DNA from: Anaerolineales bacterium
GTDB lineage: Bacteria; Chloroflexota; Anaerolineae; Anaerolineales; UBA11579
Assembly: GCA_016932165.1 (NCBI GenBank)
Contig: JAFGDK010000033.1
Coordinates: 1 to 33,315, forward strand
Direction: 5' to 3'
Length of the DNA: 33,315 nt
In this document: positions 22,470 through 32,800 of the stretch, piece by piece
Layout: each line of letters starts with the position of its first letter
Position numbering within the stretch: position 1 is the stretch's first letter
Made by a program: the position numbers and the translations under genes
The notes under the pieces: generated by a model
The model's database searches: none
Told to the model about the DNA's origin: nothing
What the model saw: the letters and a program-made list of their open reading frames with translations, nothing else

Positions 22470-25049
22470 ATGTCTAAGAAACTTTTAACAGCGCTAGGCT
22501 TGTTTGTAATCTTTGGCATGTTTCTTGTTGCCTGTGGCGGAAAAGAACCGCCACAAAATGCACCTTTAGAAGTACCGACGAGTGAGCCAGCTCAAAATAA
22601 CCCGGATAAGGAGCCGACAGCAGAACCCCTGGATGAGCCTGAACCTGCTCCGCGAGTGGGGGGGTGGCTTGACCAGGTAATCATTTCAGTGGTTGATGCT
22701 GCATCTGCGGTGTCCAAAATTGCCGCTGGCGAAGCAGATGTTTATGGTTCTACCTTGAGTTCTCCTCAGGATATCACTTCGATTAAAGAAACCGGTTTAA
22801 GTGGGTTTACTTCGTATGGCGGGAACTATGAGATTAGCTTCAACACAGTGGGCCCGACCTTTGAAGCAACTGGCAAATTAAACCCCTTCTACTCGCTCAA
22901 GGTGCGCGAAGCGATGCAGTTCCTGATAGACCGGGATTACATAATCGAGAAAGTGTATGCAGGGGCTGCGATTGCCAGATATACCTCAATTGCAACCACC
23001 AGTCCGGAATACGGACGTTATATTGAGATCATCCGCCCATACGAAGTCTATTACCAGCCAGACCGCGCCAAAGCCAAAGCTCTCTTGGAAGAAGGTATGA
23101 CAGAACTGGGTGCGGAGCTGGTCGATGGCAAATGGTTCTATGAAGGCGAGCTTGTGGAGTTAATCTTCATTATCCGCCTGGATGGGGATGGTATCCGCCA
23201 GCAGATTGGTGATATTATTTCCACCTGGCTGGAACAAGTCGGCTTTACGGTAAACCGCCAATACATGACTGCCTCAGAAGCGTCTCCGATCTGGCCCGCC
23301 GGTAACATGCAGGATGGCAAAATGCATTTGTACACCGGTAGTTGGGTTGCGGGCGGTTTAAGCCGAGACCTGTCTGAAGCGCCACAATTTTATCACTCCC
23401 CCTCCAGCCCTAAAGGCTCATATAATATGTGGGCGGTTTATGCGGAAGAAATGGCTGTAGAAGATATCCAGCTGTTGGATGACCTGGCAAACCAGAATTA
23501 CACCACCATGGAACAACGCAAAGTGATGTTTGAACAAGCGATTAAGATCGGCTTGAAATACAACCAGCGGATCTTCCTGATGGATACACCGGCAGTCTCT
23601 CCTTATATTCCTGAACTTGAGGTTGCCGGGAATCTGGCCACTGGGATTGACATCAATGTTCTATGGCCATTGACGATGCGCTTCACTGATCGAGTGGGTG
23701 GTGTTGTCCGAATGATTGAACCCGAACTGTTCTATGATCCTGCTAACCCTGTTGATGGTTCTGGCTGGGTAGATGATCGTTTATGGCAAATCCCGACACA
23801 GTCTTCTGACCTCGTGGATCACCCGCACACAGGCCTTTCTCTGCCGTTCCGGCTTGAACGGGCGGAAGTAACAGTTGTATCTGGACTGCCAGTCAATAAG
23901 ACGTTGGACTGGCTAACTCTGGATGTGGTTGATGAGATTGTTGTACCAGGGGATACCTGGGTTGATTGGGATGCCGTCGCACAGACATGGATTACCTCTG
24001 AAGAGAAATTCCCGGAAAAACAGACCGCTAAGACAAAAGTGGTCTATTATTACCCTGAAAATCTGTTCGAGCTTGTTAGCTGGCATGATGGAAGCAAATT
24101 ATCTGTTGGCGATTTTATGATGAAAATGATCATGAATTTTGACCGGTCCAAGGAAGCAAGCGTAATCTACGACCACGCCACAGTTCCCGCATTCGAGGCT
24201 TTTCTGGATGCTTTCAAGGGTTTCAAGATTTTATCGACACAGCCGCTGGTGATTGAATGTTATTCAGATAAATGGTACACCGATGCAGAATTGATTGTCG
24301 GTACGCATAATGCTTTTTGGCCTGAATATGGTTATGGCGAGGCACAGTGGGCAATGATCGCGGTTGGCAACAAGGCGGATGCAAAACTCCAGCTTGCCTA
24401 CGGCCCCAATAAGTCGGATGAGAATGAGATCGAGTGGATGAATTTCCTCGGTGGTCCCGGACTCAGATATCTGGAAGATAACCTCGAAGAAGCCATTGCT
24501 GAGAATTTCATTCCATACGAACCGACTATGGGACAGTATGTCACGGCTGAAGAAGCAGCTGTCCGTTATGCAAATATCCAAACTTTCTATGACCAACACA
24601 ACCACTTCTGGATCGGTACTGGCCCATACATCCTTGAAGATGTTGATTTGGAGGCGGAAACGGTCACTCTTAACCACAACCCGAATTTCCCCGATTTGGC
24701 GAATCGCTGGGATGGCTTTGCTGTTCCAAAAGTTGGTGAGGTTACCATCAGCCTGGATGGGCGTGTGGTTAACGGCCAGAAAGCCGCTTTTAATGTCTAT
24801 ATAGAATTTCAGGGAGAACCTTATCCGTCAGGTGAAATTGCTGAAGTTAAATATTTATTATTCAATGCGCTTAACGATGTTGTTGAGGTTGGGCTGGCGG
24901 AATATGTGAGCGAGGGGCATTACCGGGTAACCCTAAGCCCGGAGACAACAGTTAAACTTGAACCAGGCACGAACAAGCTCGATGTGGTGGGGCAGTATAT
25001 CCCTGTGGCGCTCCCATCAATTGAAACCTTTGAGTTTGTTTCCGAGTGA
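22470..25049 (+). CDS. Family-5 solute-binding lipoprotein with apparently permuted domain order
   Basis: The 859-residue protein has a lipoprotein signal (LVACGG, Cys22) and a Pro/Glu linker (25-62), so it is tethered outside the cytoplasmic membrane. It resembles OppA/DppA-type peptide or sugar binding proteins, but the order is unusual. Residues 66-405 match the second half of the family fold: LDQVIISVVDAASAVSKIAAGEADV, LKVREAMQFLIDRDYI, DRAKAKALLEEG and ISTWLEQVGF. Residues 409-750 then match the first half: FYDPANP (421-427), WHDGSKLSVGDFM (538-550) and GTGPYILEDVDLEAETVTLN (717-735). Residues about 760-859 form an extra beta-rich, Ig-like domain. A plain tandem of two full domains would not fit in the length. 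No permease or ATPase gene is adjacent. The start is supported by GGAGGAGC. The ligand is unknown. Confidence 0.85.
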   Translation: MSKKLLTALGLFVIFGMFLVACGGKEPPQNAPLEVPTSEPAQNNPDKEPTAEPLDEPEPAPRVGGWLDQVIISVVDAASAVSKIAAGEADVYGSTLSSPQDITSIKETGLSGFTSYGGNYEISFNTVGPTFEATGKLNPFYSLKVREAMQFLIDRDYIIEKVYAGAAIARYTSIATTSPEYGRYIEIIRPYEVYYQPDRAKAKALLEEGMTELGAELVDGKWFYEGELVELIFIIRLDGDGIRQQIGDIISTWLEQVGFTVNRQYMTASEASPIWPAGNMQDGKMHLYTGSWVAGGLSRDLSEAPQFYHSPSSPKGSYNMWAVYAEEMAVEDIQLLDDLANQNYTTMEQRKVMFEQAIKIGLKYNQRIFLMDTPAVSPYIPELEVAGNLATGIDINVLWPLTMRFTDRVGGVVRMIEPELFYDPANPVDGSGWVDDRLWQIPTQSSDLVDHPHTGLSLPFRLERAEVTVVSGLPVNKTLDWLTLDVVDEIVVPGDTWVDWDAVAQTWITSEEKFPEKQTAKTKVVYYYPENLFELVSWHDGSKLSVGDFMMKMIMNFDRSKEASVIYDHATVPAFEAFLDAFKGFKILSTQPLVIECYSDKWYTDAELIVGTHNAFWPEYGYGEAQWAMIAVGNKADAKLQLAYGPNKSDENEIEWMNFLGGPGLRYLEDNLEEAIAENFIPYEPTMGQYVTAEEAAVRYANIQTFYDQHNHFWIGTGPYILEDVDLEAETVTLNHNPNFPDLANRWDGFAVPKVGEVTISLDGRVVNGQKAAFNVYIEFQGEPYPSGEIAEVKYLLFNALNDVVEVGLAEYVSEGHYRVTLSPETTVKLEPGTNKLDVVGQYIPVALPSIETFEFVSE

Positions 25050-25109
25050 GATTGAGGTTCAATCTGAAATCTAATTTAAAATTTGCAAGAATGCTCTAGA
25101 GTTAAAATT

Positions 25110-25152
25110 GGGGCAAGGAAATCGATGCATTGATTCCCTTGCCCCATTATTT
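25110..25152 (+). terminator. Bidirectional terminator between the solute-binding protein and the receiver-GGDEF gene
   Basis: GGGGCAAGG pairs with CCTTGCCCC, and the stem continues with AATC/GATT after one mismatch. It is flanked by ATTATTTATT on the right and AAAATT on the left, suiting both converging genes. Confidence 0.85.
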
Positions 25153-25175
25153 ATTCTGCCAGGGGAAAATATTTT

Positions 25176-26144
25176 TTATTGCCTTGACCGTGGTTTGGTT
25201 GGGTCTTTAGGAGAAAGGCCGACCCGCTGGATGGTTTGATACTTGTGCGGCTCACGGTAACTGGCATGCAGGACGGGGTTGAATCCAACAAGACCTGAAT
25301 CATCCTGTTTGGCAAAATGAAGAGCGATATCCGCATCGGTGATGATATCTTCCGGCCAGAGGTATTCTTCAGAGCAGTAGACGATTCCGGCGCTGACTGT
25401 CGGCCCGGATCCTAGTTTGGTGCGGATGTGTTCTGTATAGTTGTTTTGAAGGCGCTGGGCGACTTTGACTAGCGTATCCTTGGTGGATAGATCTTCGATC
25501 TGGATGAAGAAATGATCGCGGTCAAAACGTGAAATGGTATCAATTGTCCGGATGTTTGCGCGGAGGAACTCGGCAGTTTCAGTGAGTAAAAAGTTTGAAA
25601 AGTCAGCCCCCTTTTCTTTTTCATAGGTCGAGAAATCATCGATATCCAGGAAAATGATGCCAAATAAACTGCCGCTTAATTGCCGCACCCGTTCGATGGA
25701 ATATCCCATCCGGCTGATGAAGAAATTACGGCTGTACAACCCAGTCAGTTCATCACGGGGTTTTTCAAGGGAGGCATCCTCATCAACAGGACGCAAGCGG
25801 AGTATCAGGTTGGTGAGTTGGTCTACGCTGACTGGTTTCAGCAAAACCAGGTCGGTTTGGGTGTCCAATCCGAGAGCCATTTCAGCATACCCGGTGATGA
25901 CCACCACTGGAATGTCTTTGAGGCGTTCATCTCCCTTGATGAAGTTGAGAATATCGACCCCGGAAATTCCGGGCAGATTAAGATCCAGCAGGATGATATC
26001 TGGTTTGGCAATTTTCAACCGGTCAATTGCCCGTTCACCATGCAGGATGATCTCAGTTTTATAGCCGGCAAAATCCAATAAATGCCGGAATATGGCAACC
26101 GTATCCCGGTCGTCTTCAATAATCATGGCAAATGGTTTTGTCAT
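25176..26144 (-). CDS. Response regulator with degenerate GGDEF domain
   Basis: I place the start at ATG 26144 (322 residues), which has TTGAGG about seven bases upstream; the longer frame from 26171 does not. Residues 1-120 are a receiver domain with the acidic pair D11-D12, phospho-acceptor D54 (LLDLNLPG), T84 and K103, all intact. Residues about 133-300 are a GGDEF-type domain (DELTGLYSRNFF, FLDIDDFSTYEKEKG). The catalytic GGDEF itself reads FDRDHF, so the domain should not make cyclic di-GMP. It could still bind nucleotide or act as a signalling platform. No histidine kinase is nearby. A divergent gene starts 164 bases away with a cyclic-nucleotide-binding fold. Confidence 0.9.
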   Translation of the reverse strand: MTKPFAMIIEDDRDTVAIFRHLLDFAGYKTEIILHGERAIDRLKIAKPDIILLDLNLPGISGVDILNFIKGDERLKDIPVVVITGYAEMALGLDTQTDLVLLKPVSVDQLTNLILRLRPVDEDASLEKPRDELTGLYSRNFFISRMGYSIERVRQLSGSLFGIIFLDIDDFSTYEKEKGADFSNFLLTETAEFLRANIRTIDTISRFDRDHFFIQIEDLSTKDTLVKVAQRLQNNYTEHIRTKLGSGPTVSAGIVYCSEEYLWPEDIITDADIALHFAKQDDSGLVGFNPVLHASYREPHKYQTIQRVGLSPKDPTKPRSRQ

Positions 26145-26237
26145 CAAATTCCTCAATGAGATCATACACATGTTGCTTGCAATTGCTTACTGCCATTATA
26201 CATGAGAAACAGGTGGTTAAATAAATAAGGAATCGTT

Positions 26238-26277
26238 ACGATATCGTTTTGCCGGTATGATTTGGGATATAATATCC
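26238..26277. promoter_or_regulatory. Two palindromes, one overlapping a -10 element
   Basis: ACGATATCGT (26238-26247) is a perfect palindrome, and GGATATAATATCC (26265-26277) is a perfect inverted repeat around one A. The second contains a consensus TATAAT at 26268-26273. They lie before the start of the gene at 26308 and could be operator sites. No good -35 box is visible, as expected for a promoter needing an activator, but this is inference. Confidence 0.4.
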
Positions 26278-26307
26278 AAAATGACAGCTAAGCAGAAAGG
26301 GAGACCG

Positions 26308-26760
26308 ATGGATATAAAAGAGGCCCTGAAATCAATTAAGATTTTGAATGGTTTGGATGACGAACAATATGAGATGCTGGTACCACACAGTAAAATCGTT
26401 GAAAAGAAGAATGGAGAAATACTCTTCTCAGTAGGCGAGGAAGCTTCGTGTGTATTCTTTATGCTGGAAGGAAAAATTTCCATTCAGGTGAAGCTCAGTT
26501 CACGCCCTGAGACCGTTGGGATTGTGGTTCTGCAAAATTATGGGCAGATGGTTGGGTGGTCAGGATTAATCGGCGGTTCCCATTATACTGCTACCAGCTA
26601 TTGTCAGGCTGATACCAAAATCTTATGTGTAAATGGCGTGGGATTGATGACGGCGCTTGAGCATAATCCTTGCACAGGTTTTGATGTGATGCGAGAGATG
26701 GCAACAGTGATCAGTTCGCGGATCAGGAATTTGCAGAGCGTGGTATTGAAGACGATCTAG
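26308..26760 (+). CDS. Stand-alone cyclic-nucleotide-binding-fold protein
   Basis: I place the start at ATG 26308 (150 residues), preceded by AAAGGGAG. The frame is open from 26257, but that start would lie upstream of the TATAAT at 26268. The protein is a single cNMP-binding beta barrel (NGEILFSVGEEASCVFFMLEGKISI) followed by a helix (MREMATVISSRIRNLQ). There is no DNA-binding domain, so it is not a CRP-type regulator by itself. The phosphate-binding loop reads GQMVGWSGLIGGSHYTATSY and lacks the usual Glu and Arg that hold cAMP, so the ligand, if any, is uncertain. It probably signals by contact with a partner. It is transcribed divergently from the receiver-GGDEF gene. Confidence 0.82.
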   Translation: MDIKEALKSIKILNGLDDEQYEMLVPHSKIVEKKNGEILFSVGEEASCVFFMLEGKISIQVKLSSRPETVGIVVLQNYGQMVGWSGLIGGSHYTATSYCQADTKILCVNGVGLMTALEHNPCTGFDVMREMATVISSRIRNLQSVVLKTI

Positions 26761-26779
26761 TTTCATGGGAAAATAAGAA

Positions 26780-26816
26780 GAGGCGGACGATTTCGTCCGC
26801 CTCTTTTGGTTTTTTG
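26780..26816 (+). terminator. Terminator shared by the cNMP-fold gene and the macroglobulin gene
   Basis: GAGGCGGACGA and TCGTCCGCCTC (26780-26790 and 26793-26803) form a perfect eleven-base inverted repeat, followed by TTTT and then TTTTTT on the plus strand. The opposing gene ends 10 bases later. Confidence 0.88.
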
Positions 26817-26826
26817 GGGGAGTTGC

Positions 26827-29800
26827 TTAGTCAATGATGACAATATCACTGGCACTGCGTCCAAATACCTCAGGTGAGTACATTTCTTCTGCTTTGGCAG
26901 GTGGTACGATGAAAGTGCCAGGCATGGTGGCCCGGGCTTCGTAGGTGTACTCGTAGACGCCATCCCAGAGGAGTGTGGTGAAGGCTTCAACGCGTTCATC
27001 ACGCATGTTCTGGTGCTGGTACCAGGTCCAATACCACCACCAAAAGCTTTCCTCGCGGGCAGATGGGTCCTCAGGTACAGTCTCAGAAACGGCCAGGGCC
27101 GGGTTGATGATTTCTAACCCTGCGGGCAGATGATCGACCAGGGCGACATGGTATCGGCGGTTGTCTGCCACCATGGTGACCTTTACCCGCACTCGGGCGC
27201 CGGCCTTGAAGTGCCAGATTCCATCTTCATCCTGCCAGACATCCTCGGGATCATCAACGGCTTCATATTCCCTCTGTACGACGAATCCCATATCTATCGG
27301 GGGCAGCTGGTAATCATCCGGTGCGTAACGCAGACCCAGCCGGTAGTACAACCGTCCCGCGCCGTCCTTCTGGAGGATGATATCCTGGCTGTCCTCACCC
27401 TGGAAGCTTTCCAGCAGGAACGACATGGGGATATCCAGCTGGTAGCTGTCGGTAGTGTAGCCCTCGAAGCTGCTCTCACCGATATAGTCTGCTCCCAGCC
27501 ACATGCGGGCAACAAAATCTGGTTCTACATTCTCAAAGGTTTTGAAGTACCGGTCCAGCGCGAGAAGGACGAAGACATTTTCCTGGGTATTGTTCCAGTG
27601 TCCTTGTTTGCGGTGCGCCAGCAGGCCGTTGACTACCTTGACGATCAGATCGCTGCGCGGGTTGTCGGAGATGATAGCGTCCAGCAGGACGGCATCGGTG
27701 CGGCGGTTGCTGTGCAGCAAGACATAGGCATTATCGTCATAGCTGGTGATGAAGTTGGCTGCCCCAGGCGTCTCGACCACCTGGTTGCCGACATGGCGGC
27801 GGATCTGTTCGAGGGTGCTGTCATACCCACTTGAGCGGGTGAGCACCTGCCAGATCCAGGCCAGACCTTCGAGCGAGATTTCTTCCACGCCGGCATCATC
27901 CAGCAGGGCAGCGGCTTTATCAGGATCCGGGTCGTCCATTTCCTGGCGGACGTACAGTGCATAGGCGCTGATGGTTTGCTTGATCTTTTCACTGTACCAG
28001 GAGGGGTAGTATTCTTCAATGTTTTGCAAGTAGTCCTGCGCACCGTACCAGACCTCATCGGGCACCTGATAGCCCATCCATCTGGCTCTCTGGAGCGCCA
28101 GAGCGACATGGACAGTATTGAAGGGGATTGAATCCTGTCCGCGGCGCCAGTAGGGGAACCCGCCATCCCAATTCTGGAGTTTAGCCAGTTCGGCCAAGTC
28201 TCTTTCTACGGCGGCATCCAGTTCCTCGGGGGAGGGCAGCCCGTCTGCTTCGAATGCCGAGAGTACATCTCGCAGAGAAGCAACTGCCAAGATGCGGGAA
28301 GCGATCTGCTCTGAGCAGTCGAAGGGGTAGGAGACCAAGTAGAGGACTGCATCGGTAAGGGCCTGCAGAGCAGTTGAGGATGTGGTAATCTCCAAACCGC
28401 CATAGTTGGGTATTACACCCTCGGGAGGGGCAAGCGGTTGAAGCACGGCACCCTCATCGACAGCACCGTAGGTGGCGAAAGCCTCTGTGGTAGCCGGCGT
28501 GTAAACTGGCAATGAGACCTGAGCTGCATCAGCATAATCGCCTGAAACAGCGGCAAACTGCACCTGGGCGGTGCCTGCTGAAATGGTTGTGCCGGGGAAG
28601 CGGACTTCCACCCGGTCATTGGCAGGGACAGTCACCTGGTAGCCCGGATCGCCGGTGAGGCTGAGATTGCCTGCCTGGGCAACCACATCCACCGAGATGT
28701 CCTCATCTGTCTGGTTCTGGAGAACAACCGGCATCTCAAACTGGTCGCCGAAATTGAGGAAGCGGGAGGCTGACGGGCGGACCATCAAGGGCAGACGGGC
28801 AGTCAAGCTGGATTCACCAGTGCCGAACTGCTTCCCACCTTCATCTACGGCGACTACCATGATGCGGTAGCGGGTGAGGTTATCGGGCAGGGAAACACGG
28901 ATAGTGGCCTGGCCGTTTGCATTGGTGGATACCTCAGGGGCGAAGACAGCCAGCGGGTTGAAGTTGGTGCGAATGGCAATCGGTGAGGGGGCTTCTCCAG
29001 CACCTCCCATCCCCATCCCTTCAGCTTCTTCCATCGCTGGTTCGGCGGCCATTGGGGCAGCCGCCATGTCCATAGAATCTTCCATGACTGCGCCAAATGC
29101 GCGCTCATCTTTGGAGAGGGTCTGGGTGGCCATCACCTGGTTGGCGATCTCACCAGACTGAGCGGCGAGGATCGCTGGATCGACCAGGATGATGCTGCTT
29201 CGACTGTAGCGGCTGGACAGGTTGGTTGGCCGGGCATAGTAGAAGATTGAGATCGGGTCAGCCAACTGGTAATTGGTCAGCGCCAAGATGGCTTCATCCA
29301 CCACTATCACAGCCAGTTCTGCATCTGAGACTGGCTCGCCGCTGGCATCTTTAACCGTGATTGCCAACAAGGTTGATTCACCGGGTGCCAATTCGGTCTC
29401 CCGGGGGGTTACTTCCAGTGAGAGCGTGCGGCCGAGCGGGGGGATATCCAGGTTCAGTTCTCCGCTGGCATAAGCTGGGCGCGGCGGGGCTCCTTCTACC
29501 ACTTCCCCCAATTCGGTGGTGCGCGGGGCTGCCCCGGTCAGGTCTACCTGAATGTTCAGATTGGGATAGTGCGCCTCGGTGATGGGGATCTGCAGGGTGG
29601 TGGTTGATTCTTCAATTTTGAACCTTTGTGTGTACAGGATTCCGCTGCGGGTTACAGTCAGCAGGCCTTCAGCAGGACTGAAGGGTGATTGCACCAGGAT
29701 CCTGGCGGTATCGCCTGGCTGGTAGTTCTCTTTATCAGGGATCAGGGTGACCTGTTCCTTTTCCACCTCGCGGGAGGGGGGCAGGTCGCCGCCGCTGACC

Positions 29801-32800
29801 CAGCGGGTGATCTGGCTCTGGTTCTGGCGGTCTTGATCGTCCGTCACCAGGGCGGTGATCTGGTAGCGCCCGCCGATGGGGGTCTCAAAGGTGCAGGTGA
29901 CCGGTTCTTCCTGGGTAGAAATCCTGCATTCCTGGATTTCTACCGGGACTTCCTGCCATTCGCCTTTGACGTTCTTCCACTCAAGCCGGGCAGCCTGTAC
30001 CTGGAGTTCACGGTCTGGGATGGCGTTGCCATCCAGGTCGGTGACAATCAGATCTACGTGGATCGGTGTGTTGCGGTCCACGTAGTAGGTGCTGGTGCGC
30101 ATGCCAACGTAAAGGTCTGCGGGGTGGACCAGAAGACTGGTGGCGCCAGCCCACACCTGGCGGTTGACATCTTCCACGCTGGCCTCAGCATTGACCGAGT
30201 ACGGCCGAGGCTCGCCGCGGTTCTGGAAGGTCATCTTCAGGTAGTGGTTGCCAGTTGCATCGGTGCGGCCGTTGAAGCTTTCGTAGTAATAGCTACTCTC
30301 ATAGCCGCCCCAGCCAATGTCGTAGAACCTGTAGTGAACCCACCAGGGAACCCAGGTACCGAAAGTGAAATCTGGCCAGTTGGGCGGGGAGTAGTTGGTG
30401 GGTGAGGAGGTCACCAGCCAGTTGGTTTCAGCGTTGGGAAGAGGACCACCGGCATAGTAAGCGGCTTCGACAGCCACAATGGCTTCATCATCGATGAAGT
30501 AAGGCCCGGTGGTCTCATTGCGGGCGGTAACCTCAAACTCGGGGCGGCGGAATTCCTGGATTTGGAAGCTGTGATTGAAGGAGGTGTTATCCACACCGCT
30601 GAGGCTGCCGCTGGCTGAAAGTTGAATATTGGCGTAGCCGAGATTGACATTCTCTGGCAGGGTGAAGTTGAAATCGAAACCGCCGAGTGCGTTGACATCT
30701 GCACTGCCGCTGGCGATCTCATTGCCCTGTGAGCCGTAAACAGTATAGAAGAGCTGCTCAACCTGCCCCTGGACGAGTTCCACATCTCCGGTTGGTGAAT
30801 TGTTGATCAGGCGCATCCAACCCTTGAGGTGGACTTCTTCTCCAGGGCGGTACATGCCGCGATCATCAAAAACATACCAGATGAGATTATCGCGGATTGG
30901 GTCTAGCTGCCAACCACCGCCGCCCCAGAGATATGTAGAGCGCGGCAGGATGGTGGAATCTTCCCCTTTGGCGGCCACCAGATACTGGGTCTCGTTCCCC
31001 AGTTCGATCTTGGCAAGCCCATCTGCTCCAGAGGTAGCCAGCACCTGGCCTTTGTCTGAAAGGATGGAGACATCTTTCAGCGGGGCGCCGTCTTTTAGGG
31101 CCGTACTCCAGGTGATGATCTCGTCCTGGTCGGAGAAAACATCAAGGCCGATCTGGGTGACCTGCACCCATACATTAATCTGTTCCCAATAGCGGTCTTC
31201 TTCGAAAAATCCTTTGGGGGGTTTGACCTTGACGAAGTAATGGCCATAGCTACCTTCCATTACCTGGCTGAGATCAATCCCTACCTCGGTGAGGGTGTTA
31301 TCAGGAGCATCTACTTTGATGCGTTCATCGAGGACGAGTTTGCCGGGAGGAGAGACGGGTTGATCGGTGCGGTAGTAATCCTGTACGTATAAGAGGAAGT
31401 CGAACCAATCCACTGGATCAACTTGATAGATCTGGAGCTCCAGTTCGTCGTGGTTTATTACATACAGGGAGAGGGTTGGTTTGGTGTTGGATGGGTCGAG
31501 GGTCACGAGGGCTTCTTCAGGTCCGAACAGGACTGGTTCTGCCTTGCCGACCTTGAAAGTCAGTTTCTCGTTACGGCCGAGGGTCTGGCCAAATGTGTCA
31601 GTGATCCCCGCAGCCACAATCACGTTATGGGTGGTGTTCCCAACAGAAGCTCCCTTGATGATAAGGGAATTGCCGCTGATATTGATCACCGCGCCAGGCA
31701 GAACCGGGTCAATCGTGACCATGCCTTCTTCAAACTTCTCTGCGTCCAGTGGGTTGTTGAAGCGGATATACCACGGTGAGAGAGGGTAGCATTTCTCGTT
31801 GTCGCTGTACCACGAGCAGCCGTGTTCCACAATCTTCAACGGCGGGTAGGTGTTGAACCCGAAGTTTTGTGGGAAAGTGGTGGTGAGAGGTCCTTCTGCG
31901 GACGGCATTCCGGCTGCAAACATGATATCGATGTAGGAATCCTTGGGCAAAGGGTTCACAGGTTTAAAAACCATCCAGCGCCCTTCAGGGGCATTTTCAA
32001 CCAGACGCGAGATGGTTTCGTCTTCTGAATATTCATCCTCGTCTAACAGGGTGACCAAAAAGGGATCGTTGTCTGCGGTGGTGCGCAGGTAGGGCAGGAC
32101 AGCCTGTGGATCGATGCGCTGGTCGAAGAGGGCGAAGATGATTGGTTCCAAGCCCTGCGGTCCGTGGTTTGGATAGGATTGGGTCAGGGTGGGTGGGGGT
32201 GTTTTGAATTGCCAGCGGACACCTTGGGCGAGTGTTTCCCCGCTGACGGATGTAGTACCCGCCGGGATATTGAGATCAAAGACGGTTGCCATCGGCAGGC
32301 GGTCTATCTGGGTGGAATCGAAGTTGAAGCGCAGGGTGCGTGTGCCGACCCAACTCCAGGTGCCCGGGAGATCAGGGGTAACCTCGACTGGAACATCTAT
32401 CTTGGAGAGCTGGGCCAGAGTGGCCAGCGGCACCATGGGTTGGTTGAAGGTGATGTTGATCGTGGGTGCTATGGGAACTTCACCTTCAGGCGCGTAACGG
32501 AGCACCTCCAACGCTCCATATCCGGTTTGAGGGGCAGAGACTTCTTCCGGTTCGATGGGGAAGGTCAGTTCAATGGTTTCACCAGTCAGCGGCGGGGGGA
32601 TCGGATCGGCGGGAAGTTTGAAATCCACCTGGTCGGCAGGGTCGGTGACAAGCTCCGGCAGCCTAGCCATGATGGCAGCGAGGGCTTCCTCGGTCAGCGG
32701 GGTGGTCTCAGCGAGGGTGATGGGCGGGGCTTCCTGGTCCTGGGCGCGGCCATCGCTGAGTGAGATGATGAAGTCCTGGTCGCTGTCGGGTTCATCTCCG

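Noticed and set aside
29689..30405. 238-codon plus-strand frame opposite the macroglobulin
   Set aside because: Shadow of the macroglobulin coding strand, with no ribosome binding site and no recognisable domain.
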